Program-made: the position numbers and the translations under genes
Part shown: one piece after another, positions 7,642-16,559 of the stretch
Position numbering within the stretch: position 1 is the stretch's first letter
How the letters are laid out: each line of letters begins with the position of its first letter
The notes under the pieces: model-generated
What the model saw: the letters and a program-made list of their open reading frames with translations, nothing else
Databases searched by the model: none
What the model was told of the DNA's origin: nothing
Assembly: GCA_964385465.1 (NCBI GenBank)
Contig: CAYLPJ010000001.1
Span: 1-64,000 of the forward strand
DNA: 64,000 bases
Direction: 5' to 3'
From: CAYLPJ01 sp964385465
Lineage (GTDB): Bacteria > Planctomycetota > Phycisphaerae > SM23-33

Positions 7642-8700
7642 TCATTCCCGTTCCCGGCGGCGCATCTCGATGACGTCCCGCCGCTCCCGTCGGCCGTACT
7701 TGGTATCGCGCTGGAACCGGACGCTCTCCGCCCAGCCGGTGCGAGTGTTGAGGACGTAGAGGAACTCGTCGCGGATATCGAGCTTCGGTCGGCGGCTCGC
7801 GGGCGGGAGGGGCCTGCCGAGCTTCTTCGCCGTCGCGGCCAGCAGGTCGCGGACGTGCAGGGCGGCCCCCTTGGCGTCCACGCGCTGGCGGACGATGACG
7901 TGGGCCTTGTCGGCCCCGGAATTGTGAACCGCGAGGGTCACCTTCATCGTCGACGGGATCGTCTCGCCCGGCGTCAGCCCGGGCAGTTCGGAGGGGTACT
8001 CGGCCGTGCCCGCCTTCGGCACGCGGATCCGCGTCAGCCGCACGTACAGGGCCAGTTCCCGCGTGCACAACTGCTCCAGCCGGGCCCGCGACTCCAGCAG
8101 TTCCCCGGCGGCCGCCCTGTACTTCGAGGTGTCCCCCCCGCCGCGGGCGATGAGTTTCTCGGCGGCCTTCATGGCCCCGGCGGCGGCCTTCTTCACGTCG
8201 TCGTAGTTGGCCAGCCCGGCGACCTTGAACTCCGGCGTGAGCTGGATCAGCATGCGGACGCCGACGAAGGCGTCGGCGATGCCCCTGGCAGCCGGCGGCA
8301 TCGGCCGGGCCACGCCGTCGGGCCCGACCACCTGCTTGCCCCGGACGGTCCAGGCCAGCACATGGCCCTCCGTGCCGGCCTCGACGACCTCGACGTCCAC
8401 GACGCTTCGACCCTTGACCTTCGGCGAGGGCCGCTCCGACCGGCGCGTGCTCTTGACGATCTCCAGCCGGAACCGCTGGCCCTCCGCCAGCGTCGGCTCG
8501 ACCTCCAGCAGTTCGGGCGTGGGATTGGCGTCGGCGGGTGGCGCGGCCCGGGCGACGGCGGCCGCAAGGGCCAGACAGGCAACGGTGGCAAACACGTTCG
8601 CCGGCCGTCCTCCCCGGGCGCTTCGTCCGGCAGCGGCGGGACGACCAGTGGCCTCGGGGCCGCCGACCATGTCCGGATCGTCGAACGAGCGTTTCGTCAT
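7642..8700 (-). CDS. Exported protein of unknown function
   Basis: A 352-residue protein starting at the ATG behind GAAGGGAT. A basic N-terminal stretch of about 32 residues precedes a hydrophobic core (VFATVACLALAAAVARA) with an AxA cleavage site near residue 53, so it is probably secreted with an unusually long n-region. The mature part is Lys/Arg-rich with mixed alpha/beta character and no motif I recognise; the C terminus is very basic (RRERRDVIEMRRRERE). Probably cotranscribed with the lipoprotein gene downstream. An alternative start at the Met in DDPDMVGG would shorten the n-region. Confidence 0.6.
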   Translation of the reverse strand: MTKRSFDDPDMVGGPEATGRPAAAGRSARGGRPANVFATVACLALAAAVARAAPPADANPTPELLEVEPTLAEGQRFRLEIVKSTRRSERPSPKVKGRSVVDVEVVEAGTEGHVLAWTVRGKQVVGPDGVARPMPPAARGIADAFVGVRMLIQLTPEFKVAGLANYDDVKKAAAGAMKAAEKLIARGGGDTSKYRAAAGELLESRARLEQLCTRELALYVRLTRIRVPKAGTAEYPSELPGLTPGETIPSTMKVTLAVHNSGADKAHVIVRQRVDAKGAALHVRDLLAATAKKLGRPLPPASRRPKLDIRDEFLYVLNTRTGWAESVRFQRDTKYGRRERRDVIEMRRRERE

Positions 8701-8922
8701 GTAGCCATCCCTTCCCGCGCGAGCGTGGGCTTCCCGGCCGCGTTGGGCCCGGGGGGACCCGGGGCACGCGGCGGACGGGCTTCTCGGCCATCGCGTAGGC
8801 GGTGTCCTCGGCTCGCGTCTCGCATCCACCCGACAGTGTACCGCACGCGACCGGCTCCTGCCCGTATGCATCCGCGGAAGCACATCCGGCACACTCTCTG
8901 GCGGACCGGGCGGGCACGGTGC

Positions 8923-8928
8923 TATACT
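8923..8928 (+). promoter_or_regulatory. Candidate -10 box upstream of the HAD-like lipoprotein gene
   Basis: TATACT (5 of 6 matches to TATAAT) lies 39 bp before the ATG at 8968, in the divergent intergenic region 8701-8967. No good -35 box is seen at 16-19 bp. Confidence 0.4.
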
Positions 8929-8967
8929 TCCAACGGAACCACGTCCCTGCCGCTCGGGAATACGCCT

Positions 8968-9954
8968 ATGAGAACCTTGGGGTCGATCGTGATCGGGCTG
9001 TCGGCCGCGTGCCTCGCAGGCTGCGGGGCGCAGCGGACGCTGCTGGGCACCGAAAGCACGTACCTTCTCACCGCGATGGACGCCCTGGCCGTTCCGGGCG
9101 AGAGCGTCGACCTCCGCGCGCAGCTCCGCGGGGGCGACCTGCTCCAGGGCCAGCCCGGCTATGCCGTGCGGTTCCGCCGAGGCGGGGAGGTGTTCAAGGT
9201 CGCCGAGACCGACGCCGACGGCGTGGCCATCGCGGCGTTCACGCCGGACGGCGCCGGGGATCACGAGTTCACGGCCGAGATCGCGCCGGCGGGCCTGTCG
9301 TCCGAGCCGCCGGAGCCGGCGCCGCTGACGGTCGCCTGCCGCGCCCCCGACGAGCCGATGGTCGTTGTGGACATGGACAAGACGGTCGTCGCCAGCGGCT
9401 TCCACGAGGTGCTGGTCGGCTCGCCGAAGCCGATGGCCGGCTCGCAGGACGTCCTGGCCGAGTTGGCGAAGCAGCACACGATCGTCTACCTGACCCACCG
9501 CCCGGATTTCTTCCGCCGCAAGAGCCGCACCTTCCTGGTCCGGCACGGCTTCCCCGACGGGCCGCTGCTGCTGAGCACGCCCGAGGGGTTCCTTTCCGGC
9601 AGCGAGGCCTTCAAAAGCGCCCAGATCGCCCGGCTCCGCGAGAGCTTCAGCAACATCGAGATCGGCATCGGCGACAAGATCGGCGACGCGCGGGCCTACG
9701 AGAAGAACGGCCTGCGGGCGTTCTGCATCCTCCCGCCGCCCGGGCCCGACGCCACGGCCGAGGACATCCTCGCACTCGCCGACGAACTCGACACGCTCCA
9801 GCCCGACACGCACGTGGTGGACACGTGGGACGAGATCGCCCAAGCCCTGGCCGGGAAGGCCTCCTTCCCGCCGGCGGCCAAGCAGAAAGAGCTCCGGGCC
9901 CTGGCCGAACGACGGGCCGCCCAGCAGCGCGCCGCCGAGGAGGGCACGCAATGA
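8968..9954 (+). CDS. Lipoprotein with Ig-like region and HAD/LNS2-type phosphatase domain
   Basis: A 328-residue protein with lipobox LAGC (C19). Residues 35-125 look like an Ig-like or carboxypeptidase-regulatory beta sandwich (AVPGESVDLRAQLR ... AAFTPDGAGDHEFTAEI). Residues 128-290 form a HAD-superfamily domain: motif I VVVDMDKTVV (nucleophile D135, D137), a YLTHRPDFFRRKSRTFL segment and GIGDKIGDARAYEKNGLRA, the arrangement of the LNS2 domain of lipin/Ned1/Smp2 phosphatidate phosphatases. It may act on phospholipid or another phosphoester at the cell surface; substrate is inferred only. It overlaps the next gene by ATGA. Confidence 0.7.
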   Translation: MRTLGSIVIGLSAACLAGCGAQRTLLGTESTYLLTAMDALAVPGESVDLRAQLRGGDLLQGQPGYAVRFRRGGEVFKVAETDADGVAIAAFTPDGAGDHEFTAEIAPAGLSSEPPEPAPLTVACRAPDEPMVVVDMDKTVVASGFHEVLVGSPKPMAGSQDVLAELAKQHTIVYLTHRPDFFRRKSRTFLVRHGFPDGPLLLSTPEGFLSGSEAFKSAQIARLRESFSNIEIGIGDKIGDARAYEKNGLRAFCILPPPGPDATAEDILALADELDTLQPDTHVVDTWDEIAQALAGKASFPPAAKQKELRALAERRAAQQRAAEEGTQ

Positions 9955-11426
9955 GACCCCGCACCACGATCGACCGGCTGACACGCCCCGCCGTCCTGGC
10001 CGCCGCGGCTGTGCTGGCCGGGGGACTCGCCGGCTGCATCCCCAGCCAAGCCCTCGACGAGGGGCAGATGGACGAGTATTGGCAGCTGACGGCCGCGGCC
10101 GAAGGCGTCGAGCCGGCCACACGCCCCGCCGACGAGGATGCGGGCTTCTCGGTCCCGACGACGTGGGTCATCCGCCAGCAGGACAGCCTGGTCTGGTCGA
10201 CGGTGAGCATCCTGCGGGCGATGGACGCGCTGGAGGCCGGTGATGCCGGGGCGAAGATCGCCTTCTCGGTCAGCCCCGACCACGCCCGGTCGCTGGTGGA
10301 CCTGATGGCCGACGGACGCGCGGCGCTGGCGGACCTGCGGGAGATGATCGAGGTCAGCGGGGAACGAACCGAACGCAACCGCTGGGCCGCGGCGCTGGCG
10401 TCGGCGCTGACCAAGATCGAACGGATCAGCCGCATGGCCCTGGCCGACCCGCCGGCCGAGGGCGAGGACCCGGGCGAGGACGACCCCCGCGGCACCGCGG
10501 CCGGGCCGGTTTTCCAGATGCTCGGCGAGTACCTCAACCGCCGCTCCGGCGGCGGGCTGCTCAGCGACCTGACGCCGGGGGAACGCACACGCCTGCGCCG
10601 GATGCTGGTCGGCCTGGTCCTGCGCCTCGGCTTCGAGATAGCCGGCAAACGGGCGACCTCCGGCATCCGCGGCGAGGTGGCCGAGACCATGGCCAACACC
10701 CCGGACCTGAACTCGCTGGAGGCTTCGCTGACGAAGCTGCTGAATGAGCAACTCCCCGACGCCCCCCCCGCCGGGGGGGGAACCGAGAAGCGGGACGCGG
10801 TCCTGTCGGTGCTGAAGTGGGCGCCCAAGGCGATCAAGTTTTTCGAGTCCTTCCTCAGCCAGTGGGACAAGATGGACGCCGTCACCGTGGAGATGCTGGA
10901 AGCGGGGGAAGATACCGTTGCGGCCGTGACGTTCGCCGTCCTTCCGGGCAAGGCCGTGCGGATCGAGGACGTGATGACGGGCCTGCCGGTGGTGGCCTTC
11001 CGCGGCTCGACGCGGATGGTGGTCCGCCCGGACGCCACGCCGGCCGGGGAGGCCGTGGTGACCTTCGACAGCGTGGCCGACAACGGCGCCGTCGAGCTGC
11101 GGTTCGAGGGCATCCTCTACGGGCTGGTCCGCCTGTTCGCCCTGCCTCTGGCGTCGGGGCCGGTGCGGGAGGTCCGCGTCTCGGCCAACCGCCCGCCGTT
11201 CGGCGAGCAGATGCTCAACGTGAAGCTGTTCACCGAGGCCGACGACGACCCGGCCGACCCGCGCCGGATGCTGGTCGTCCAGGACGCCCGCCACAAGCGG
11301 CTGATCCGCGAGGCCTTCTCGATCAAGACCGTCGTCACCGCCAGCGAGACGACCGTCAGCTACATCACGCCTGACCGCCGGTACACCTACATCCGCACCA
11401 AGGGGGAAGCGGCCAGCGACCGGTAG
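9951..11426 (+). CDS. Lipoprotein of unknown function, coupled to the LNS2-like gene
   Basis: A 491-residue protein whose ATG overlaps the stop of the upstream gene (ATGA), indicating translational coupling. The signal ends in the lipobox LAGC (C29 region). The mature protein is largely helical to about residue 320, then beta-rich (AVTFAVLPGKAVRIEDV ... TSETTVSYITPDRRYTYI-like). No family recognised. Because it is coupled to a lipoprotein with a phosphatase-like fold, a shared envelope process is likely but not shown. Confidence 0.7.
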   Translation: MRPRTTIDRLTRPAVLAAAAVLAGGLAGCIPSQALDEGQMDEYWQLTAAAEGVEPATRPADEDAGFSVPTTWVIRQQDSLVWSTVSILRAMDALEAGDAGAKIAFSVSPDHARSLVDLMADGRAALADLREMIEVSGERTERNRWAAALASALTKIERISRMALADPPAEGEDPGEDDPRGTAAGPVFQMLGEYLNRRSGGGLLSDLTPGERTRLRRMLVGLVLRLGFEIAGKRATSGIRGEVAETMANTPDLNSLEASLTKLLNEQLPDAPPAGGGTEKRDAVLSVLKWAPKAIKFFESFLSQWDKMDAVTVEMLEAGEDTVAAVTFAVLPGKAVRIEDVMTGLPVVAFRGSTRMVVRPDATPAGEAVVTFDSVADNGAVELRFEGILYGLVRLFALPLASGPVREVRVSANRPPFGEQMLNVKLFTEADDDPADPRRMLVVQDARHKRLIREAFSIKTVVTASETTVSYITPDRRYTYIRTKGEAASDR

Positions 11427-11625
11427 ATTGGCAGCCGGCGGCTGACAACGGTTGCGATCGCGCCGGGCGGCAGGCAGCCGAGCGGCCGCAAGGGCCCCTT
11501 TCGCCGGACGCGGAGACCAGGCCCCGGGCTAAGGGCCCCGGCGTTCGCCCCTGCGGCGTCTTTGTGCTTCCCCCTGCGGGGCACGCCCGGTAGGGTACTG
11601 CCCGACCCCTATGGGGAGGTACACG

Positions 11626-12789
11626 ATGGCTCAGTGGTATTGCGGCATCGGTGGGCAGCAATACGGACCGGTTGACGAGCAGGTCCTGCGGGCGTGGATC
11701 GGCGAGGGACGCGTCGGGCCCGACGACCTGATCTGGACGCAGGGCATGCCGCAGTGGACCCGCGCGGCGACCATCATGCCCGAGATGTTCCCTCAAGGCG
11801 GCGGCTTCGGCGGGGCCGCCGGCCTCGTGCCCGCGCCCCCGCCGGGCGGCACGGACGGACGGGCGGGTATCGGGGAGTTGATGAGCCGGGCCGGAGACCG
11901 GCTCCGCGGGCGGTGGGGACTGGCGATCGGCTTCTTCGTGCTCTTCGGCCTGATCAACGGGGCGATGGGCGCGATCCCCTATCTCAACACGATCCTCCAG
12001 TTGATCCTCTCGGGACCGTTCGAGCTGGGCGTGGCGACGTTCGGCCTGGCCTACGCCCGCGCCCCGGAAGGTCAGCCGCGACTGGGGATGCTCTTCGCCG
12101 GCTTCAACCGCTTCGGCACGGCGCTGGGGGCGTACCTGCTGCGGGCGCTGCTGATCGCCGGCTGGACGCTCCTGTTCGCGTCCGTGGGCATCCTCGTCCT
12201 GATCGTCGCCGCGGTGAACGGTCAGCGGCATCTCCTGATCGTCGGCGGGCTGCTGCTGATCCCGGCCTTCGTCGTGTCCATCGTCAAGACGTACGCCTAC
12301 TCGCAGACGATGTACCTCATCGCCGACGACCCCATGCTCGGGGCGCTCGACGCCATCACCGCCAGCCGCCAGATGATGGACGGAAACAAGGGCCGCCTGT
12401 TCGGCCTGAACGTCTGCCTGTTCCTGCCGCTGATCCTGGCCGGGATGGTGGTGGCCCTGCTGATGTCCGTCACGACGGGTGTGGCGATGCTGCTGCCCGT
12501 GCTCCTGATCATCGGCCTGGCGATCGGTATGCTGTGGTACGTCCCATGGATGCAGGTCACGCTGGCGTGCTTCCATGACGACCTGCATCCACCCGCGGGC
12601 GGGTACACAGCCGGCGTCGGCCCCGGCCCCGGGTTCGCGCCCGGCGTCGGCGTCGGCCCAACCGGGCCTCCGAGCCCCGGAGCCTCCACTTCACCCCAGC
12701 CCGGCGGCGAACGGGACGAGCCTCCCGTCGAGGACTTCGGCGTGCCGCTGGACTCGCCCTACCGCGACGATCAACAGCCGCGGGCGTAG
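11626..12789 (+). CDS. GYF_2-domain membrane protein (DUF975-like)
   Basis: A 387-residue protein. Residues 1-50 form a GYF_2 domain (WYCGIGGQQYGPVDEQVLRAW, then DDLIWTQGMPQW). A linker follows, then about six membrane helices (about 95-320) with the DUF975-like pattern of long hydrophobic segments and a YAYSQTMYLIADDP loop, and a Pro/Gly-rich C-terminal tail. GYF_2 domains bind peptides and often front uncharacterised bacterial membrane proteins. The ATG at 11626 has GGGGAGG at good distance; an ATG 15 bp upstream would place the Shine-Dalgarno inside the gene. The 3' end overlaps the convergent sulfatase by 19 bp. Confidence 0.75.
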   Translation: MAQWYCGIGGQQYGPVDEQVLRAWIGEGRVGPDDLIWTQGMPQWTRAATIMPEMFPQGGGFGGAAGLVPAPPPGGTDGRAGIGELMSRAGDRLRGRWGLAIGFFVLFGLINGAMGAIPYLNTILQLILSGPFELGVATFGLAYARAPEGQPRLGMLFAGFNRFGTALGAYLLRALLIAGWTLLFASVGILVLIVAAVNGQRHLLIVGGLLLIPAFVVSIVKTYAYSQTMYLIADDPMLGALDAITASRQMMDGNKGRLFGLNVCLFLPLILAGMVVALLMSVTTGVAMLLPVLLIIGLAIGMLWYVPWMQVTLACFHDDLHPPAGGYTAGVGPGPGFAPGVGVGPTGPPSPGASTSPQPGGERDEPPVEDFGVPLDSPYRDDQQPRA

Positions 12790-14489
12790 ACGAAATACGA
12801 GCCCAGCTCCGCCCCGTCGGCGTCGGTCAGCCACGTCTGGAGCCGCGTCCGCCCGGCGGGCAGGTCCAGGCGGAAGGTGACGCTCTCGGCCCCGGGCTCG
12901 ACGTCCACGGTCCGCTCGACGTCCCCGACGCGGAGGCGGGCGGTGCGGATCGGGATCGCCCTCCCGCCGCTCCACCAGCCCTCGACGGGCTCGTCGTCGA
13001 TGCCCTCGGCGAGCCCGCGGGCTTCCTCCCGAGGCCAGCGGCGGAGCTCGAACGCGTACGTCCCCGCCCGGGCGGCCTCGACGACCCAGTGCCCGTTGCA
13101 CACCAGCCCCTCGCGCACGTGGCCCTGGTTCCACGGGCACTCCTCGCCGTGCCAGTCGTGGCCGGTAATGCGGGCCTCGGCCTCGTGCTCGCTGCCCAGG
13201 ACGATGGCCGGGTCGTCTCCGAAATCCACGCTGACCAGCTCCCACCAGTGCTCATAATGCTCGCGGAGGTCCGCGACCACGTCCGGGTGGTCGCCGGCGA
13301 CGTCCGCCCGCTGGCCCGGATCGGCCTGGATGTCGTACAGCTCCTCGCCGTTAACCAGCCGCCAGCGGTCGGTCATCACCGCCGACTGCCGCCACTTGAC
13401 CGGGTGATCCACGCGCTGCGAGTCCGTCACCAGGACGCGGTCGGGCCAGTCGTCCGCCTCGCCGCGAAGCAGCGGCGCGACACTGCGACCGTGCAGTTCG
13501 CCTGCGTGGGGCACGTCGATGCCGCACAACTCGGCCAGCGTGGGCAGCATGTCGATGTTGGCGGTGAGTCGGGGGACATCCCGGCCGGTGTCGAGCCCGC
13601 CGCCGGGCCAGTGGACCCACAGGGGCGTCCGGTGCCCGCCGTCATAGGGCGAGCCCTTGATCCCGCGCATGCCCGCGTTGTAGCCGTCGATCACGAAGCC
13701 GCGCTCGTCCAGCCGGCACCCCCCGGACGTGCCGTTATCGGTCATGAACACGAAGATCGTGTTCTCGGCGATGCCGAGCTGCTCCAGCCGCCGCCGCAGC
13801 CGCCCGACGTTCTCGTCGATGCACGTGATCATGCCGTAGAACCGCGCCCGGTCGTCGGGCTCGGTGGCGCGGTAGCCCTCGGCGTAGCGCTCGGGAACGA
13901 GGTACGGCGAGTGCGGGGCGTTGGTGGAGAGGTAGCAGAAGAACGGCCTGCCGGCGGCGGCATGGGCCTCGATGAACGCGGTGGCGGCGGCGAACCACGT
14001 GTCGGTGCAGTAGCCCTCGGTCTCCTCGGGCCTGCCGTCACGAAGGTACGTGTCGTCGAAGTAGCGGTTGCCCCAGTGATCGGGGGTCTGCCCGACGCCG
14101 CCGCCGCCGTGGACGAACGTCTCGTCGAAGCCGCGGTCCTGCGGGCGGAAGGGGTAGTTGTCCCCGAGGTGCCACTTGCCGAAGATCCCCGTCCGGTAGC
14201 CGGCCTCGCGGAAGCAGTCGCCCATCGTCGCCTCGCCGGCGCGCAGCAGGGACCGGCCCATGATCGTGTGCCAGACGCCCGTGGCGTTGCAGTACCGCCC
14301 GGTCATCAGCCCGGCGCGGGTGGGAGCGCAGGTCGGGCCGACGTGGTATTGCGTCAGCCGGCGGCTCTCGGCGTGGAGGGCATCGAGGTGCGGCGTGCGG
14401 ATCACCTCGTTGCCGTGGCAGGCGAGGTCTCCATAGCCCTGGTCGTCGGTGATCACGAACACCACGTTCGGTCGGCTCGCGTCGGTCAT
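12771..14489 (-). CDS. Sulfatase (arylsulfatase family), no signal peptide
   Basis: A 572-residue type I sulfatase. It has the metal Asp pair in VITDDQGYGD (D15, D16), FGly signature CAPTR (C54-R58), GIFGKWHLG, NAPHSPY and FMTDNGTSGG. The C-terminal 150 residues include an extra beta-rich part (TYAFELRRWPREE ...) often seen in planctomycete sulfatases. The Cys must be converted to formylglycine. The start is at ATG 14489 behind GAGGAG; here the protein begins directly with the catalytic domain (MTDASRPNVVFVI), so no secretion signal is seen. An upstream in-frame region does contain a hydrophobic stretch, but has no ribosome site. Substrate unknown. Confidence 0.9.
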   Translation of the reverse strand: MTDASRPNVVFVITDDQGYGDLACHGNEVIRTPHLDALHAESRRLTQYHVGPTCAPTRAGLMTGRYCNATGVWHTIMGRSLLRAGEATMGDCFREAGYRTGIFGKWHLGDNYPFRPQDRGFDETFVHGGGGVGQTPDHWGNRYFDDTYLRDGRPEETEGYCTDTWFAAATAFIEAHAAAGRPFFCYLSTNAPHSPYLVPERYAEGYRATEPDDRARFYGMITCIDENVGRLRRRLEQLGIAENTIFVFMTDNGTSGGCRLDERGFVIDGYNAGMRGIKGSPYDGGHRTPLWVHWPGGGLDTGRDVPRLTANIDMLPTLAELCGIDVPHAGELHGRSVAPLLRGEADDWPDRVLVTDSQRVDHPVKWRQSAVMTDRWRLVNGEELYDIQADPGQRADVAGDHPDVVADLREHYEHWWELVSVDFGDDPAIVLGSEHEAEARITGHDWHGEECPWNQGHVREGLVCNGHWVVEAARAGTYAFELRRWPREEARGLAEGIDDEPVEGWWSGGRAIPIRTARLRVGDVERTVDVEPGAESVTFRLDLPAGRTRLQTWLTDADGAELGSYFVYARGC

Positions 14490-14647
14490 GGGCGCTCCTC
14501 GGTATGCGGACGGATCGAACGCGTCGGTGATAGCGGAACCGCGGCCGGGCCGCAACGCGAATCCGAACCGATCCGCCGGTGGACGCTCGCGTGCGAACGC
14601 TGCGGCGGGCATAATGCCGGTTGCCGAGAACGCCAACGAGCCGAGCC

Positions 14648-15727
14648 ATGACGCAACGCGACGCAACACATGCCGCCGCCCTCTCTCCGCCGCATGGCGG
14701 CCGCGCCGCCGCCCTGACAGGCGCCGGGCTCCAGTGGGGGTTCGTCGTGCTGGCAGCGGCGGTGCTCGCCGCCTTCCCTTTCCTGCCCCACGGGCGGCAA
14801 AGGCAGGTCGAGGAGCTCTCGCGCGTCTTCCTGGGCATCCTCCTTGAGGCCATGCCCTTCATGCTGCTGGGCTCGCTGGTCGGCGGGGCGATCGAGGTGT
14901 TCGTCTCGCCCGAGGCCGTCGCGAGCGTCCTGGCCGGGCGGCGGAAGCGAACCGTCCTGGTCGCCGCGGCGATGGGCCTGGTCTTCCCCGTCTGCGAGTG
15001 CGCGATCGTGCCCGTCGTCCGCCGGCTGGTCCGCAAGGGCGCGCCGCTGTCGGCCGCCGTGGCGTTTCTGCTGGGCGGGCCGATCGTCAATCCGATCGTC
15101 GCGGCCTCGACGGCGGTCGCCTACAACGGCGAGTGGTCCGTCGTGGCCGCGCGGCTGGGGCTGGGCTACCTCGTCGCCGTGCTGGTCGGCCTGGCCGTGG
15201 GCAAGGTCTTCGCCGATCAGCAGGCCCTGCTGCCGCAGCGCGGCGCCGGAGGCCGGGAAGAGCCCCACGTCCGCGCCGAGGGGGCGGTCGGGAAACTCAC
15301 CGCCGCCTGCCGACACGCCGCCGAGGACTTCCTCGACGTCGGGCGGTTCCTGGTCGTCGGCGCGTTCGTCGCGGCCGTGCTGCGGTCGACCGTCCCGGCC
15401 GAGACGCTCTTCCCCTCCGCGGCGGGCGGGGTGGGCTCGTGGCTGGTGATGATGGCCCTGGCGTTCGTGCTGAACCTGTGCAGCGAGGCGGACGCCTTCG
15501 TGGCGGCGTCGTTCCGCGGATTGGCTCCGCTGCCGGCGCAGTTGGCATTCATGGTACTGGGGCCGATGCTGGACCTGAAGCTGCTGGCGATGTACCTGGC
15601 GCTGTTCCGCAAGCGGGCGATCCTGGCGCTGGCGGCGACGACGGCGGTGGGCGTGTTCCTCGCGATCTTCCTCTACACCCAGGTGGCGGGACTGGTGCAG
15701 TTGTGCGTGCTGCTGGCGAGAAACTGA
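14648..15727 (+). CDS. ArsP_1-type (DUF318/YraQ) permease
   Basis: A 359-residue protein with about eight to ten membrane helices. The signature FPVCECAIVPVVRRL holds the conserved C116-E-C118 pair, followed by GAPLSAAVAFLLGGPIVNPI; a second half repeats the arrangement with LNLCSEADAFVAASF. The family (ArsP, YraQ) includes organoarsenical exporters and many permeases of unknown substrate. It overlaps a TIGR03943-family gene, the usual partner, by 25 bp. A CATAAT -10-like box is at 14610-14615 in the region divergent from the sulfatase. Confidence 0.85.
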   Translation: MTQRDATHAAALSPPHGGRAAALTGAGLQWGFVVLAAAVLAAFPFLPHGRQRQVEELSRVFLGILLEAMPFMLLGSLVGGAIEVFVSPEAVASVLAGRRKRTVLVAAAMGLVFPVCECAIVPVVRRLVRKGAPLSAAVAFLLGGPIVNPIVAASTAVAYNGEWSVVAARLGLGYLVAVLVGLAVGKVFADQQALLPQRGAGGREEPHVRAEGAVGKLTAACRHAAEDFLDVGRFLVVGAFVAAVLRSTVPAETLFPSAAGGVGSWLVMMALAFVLNLCSEADAFVAASFRGLAPLPAQLAFMVLGPMLDLKLLAMYLALFRKRAILALAATTAVGVFLAIFLYTQVAGLVQLCVLLARN

Positions 15728-16479
15728 ACCGGGCGGCGACCCTCGCGGTCTGCGCCGGCTGGGCGGGCGGCTTCGTCTGGCTGCTCGCCGGCGGAGGCTA
15801 CGTGTTCTTCCTGGCCCCGGCCTACCGTTTCCTCCTGGCCGGAGGGGCGGCCGTGCTGGCGGCCTACGCGGCCGCACTGCTGCTGCGCCCGGCGACGGCG
15901 TGCGAGCACACGCACCCGGCCCGGGTGCGGTGGGTCGCCCTGGCCGTCCTGACCGTTCCGCTGGCGTGGCTGGTGGTCAACCCCCGCCCGGTGCCCGGCT
16001 CGGCGGCGTTCGAGAACCGCTCGCCGCTGGGACGGCTCTGGCGGGCCCAGCAGGCCGTCGGCGTGGTGGACTACGCCTTCTCCCGCCCGCGCCCGACGAC
16101 CGCCCCGGCCGACGATGCCCCCCCGCCAATGCCGGACGCCAACGCGCCGCTCTCGCCGCTGGACGTCGCCGAGGCCTACCCCCACAACGTCGGCGAGGAG
16201 GTCACCGTCCGCGGGATGGTCTACCGCGACGACCGCCTGCCGCCGAACACCATCGTCTTGTTCCGGTTTGTCATCACCTGCTGCGCCGCCGATGCCTGGC
16301 CGGCCTCGACGTTCGTGACCGCCCCGGGCATCACCGCCCTGCCCCGCGACCGGTGGGTGGCCGTGCGAGGCACCGTCCGAGCCGGCCGGGTCGCCGACAT
16401 GGACGTCCCCGTCATCCACGCGAAAGGCTTCATGCCCGTGCGGCCCCCGGCGAACCCGTACGTGCAGCGCATCCGGTGA
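15703..16479 (+). CDS. TIGR03943-family membrane protein (YcgQ-like)
   Basis: A 258-residue protein with two N-terminal membrane helices (about residues 10-55), a third near 77-92, and a soluble C-terminal half beginning DVAEAYPHNVGEEVTVRGMV and containing FVITCCAADAWPA. This matches the YcgQ/TIGR03943 family, which is almost always encoded with a YraQ/DUF318 permease, as here. No ATG is available; GTG 15703 inside the permease 3' end is the best start and implies translational coupling. Function of the pair is not established; the CC motif suggests a redox or metal role (inference). Confidence 0.75.
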   Translation: MRAAGEKLNRAATLAVCAGWAGGFVWLLAGGGYVFFLAPAYRFLLAGGAAVLAAYAAALLLRPATACEHTHPARVRWVALAVLTVPLAWLVVNPRPVPGSAAFENRSPLGRLWRAQQAVGVVDYAFSRPRPTTAPADDAPPPMPDANAPLSPLDVAEAYPHNVGEEVTVRGMVYRDDRLPPNTIVLFRFVITCCAADAWPASTFVTAPGITALPRDRWVAVRGTVRAGRVADMDVPVIHAKGFMPVRPPANPYVQRIR

Positions 16480-16559
16480 GTACCGTCGGATGGGGGGTGG
16501 CGGATCCTCGCCCCGCGGCGCCCCCGCACTGCGGTCATCGGGCAGTCCGGTACGCGGTC

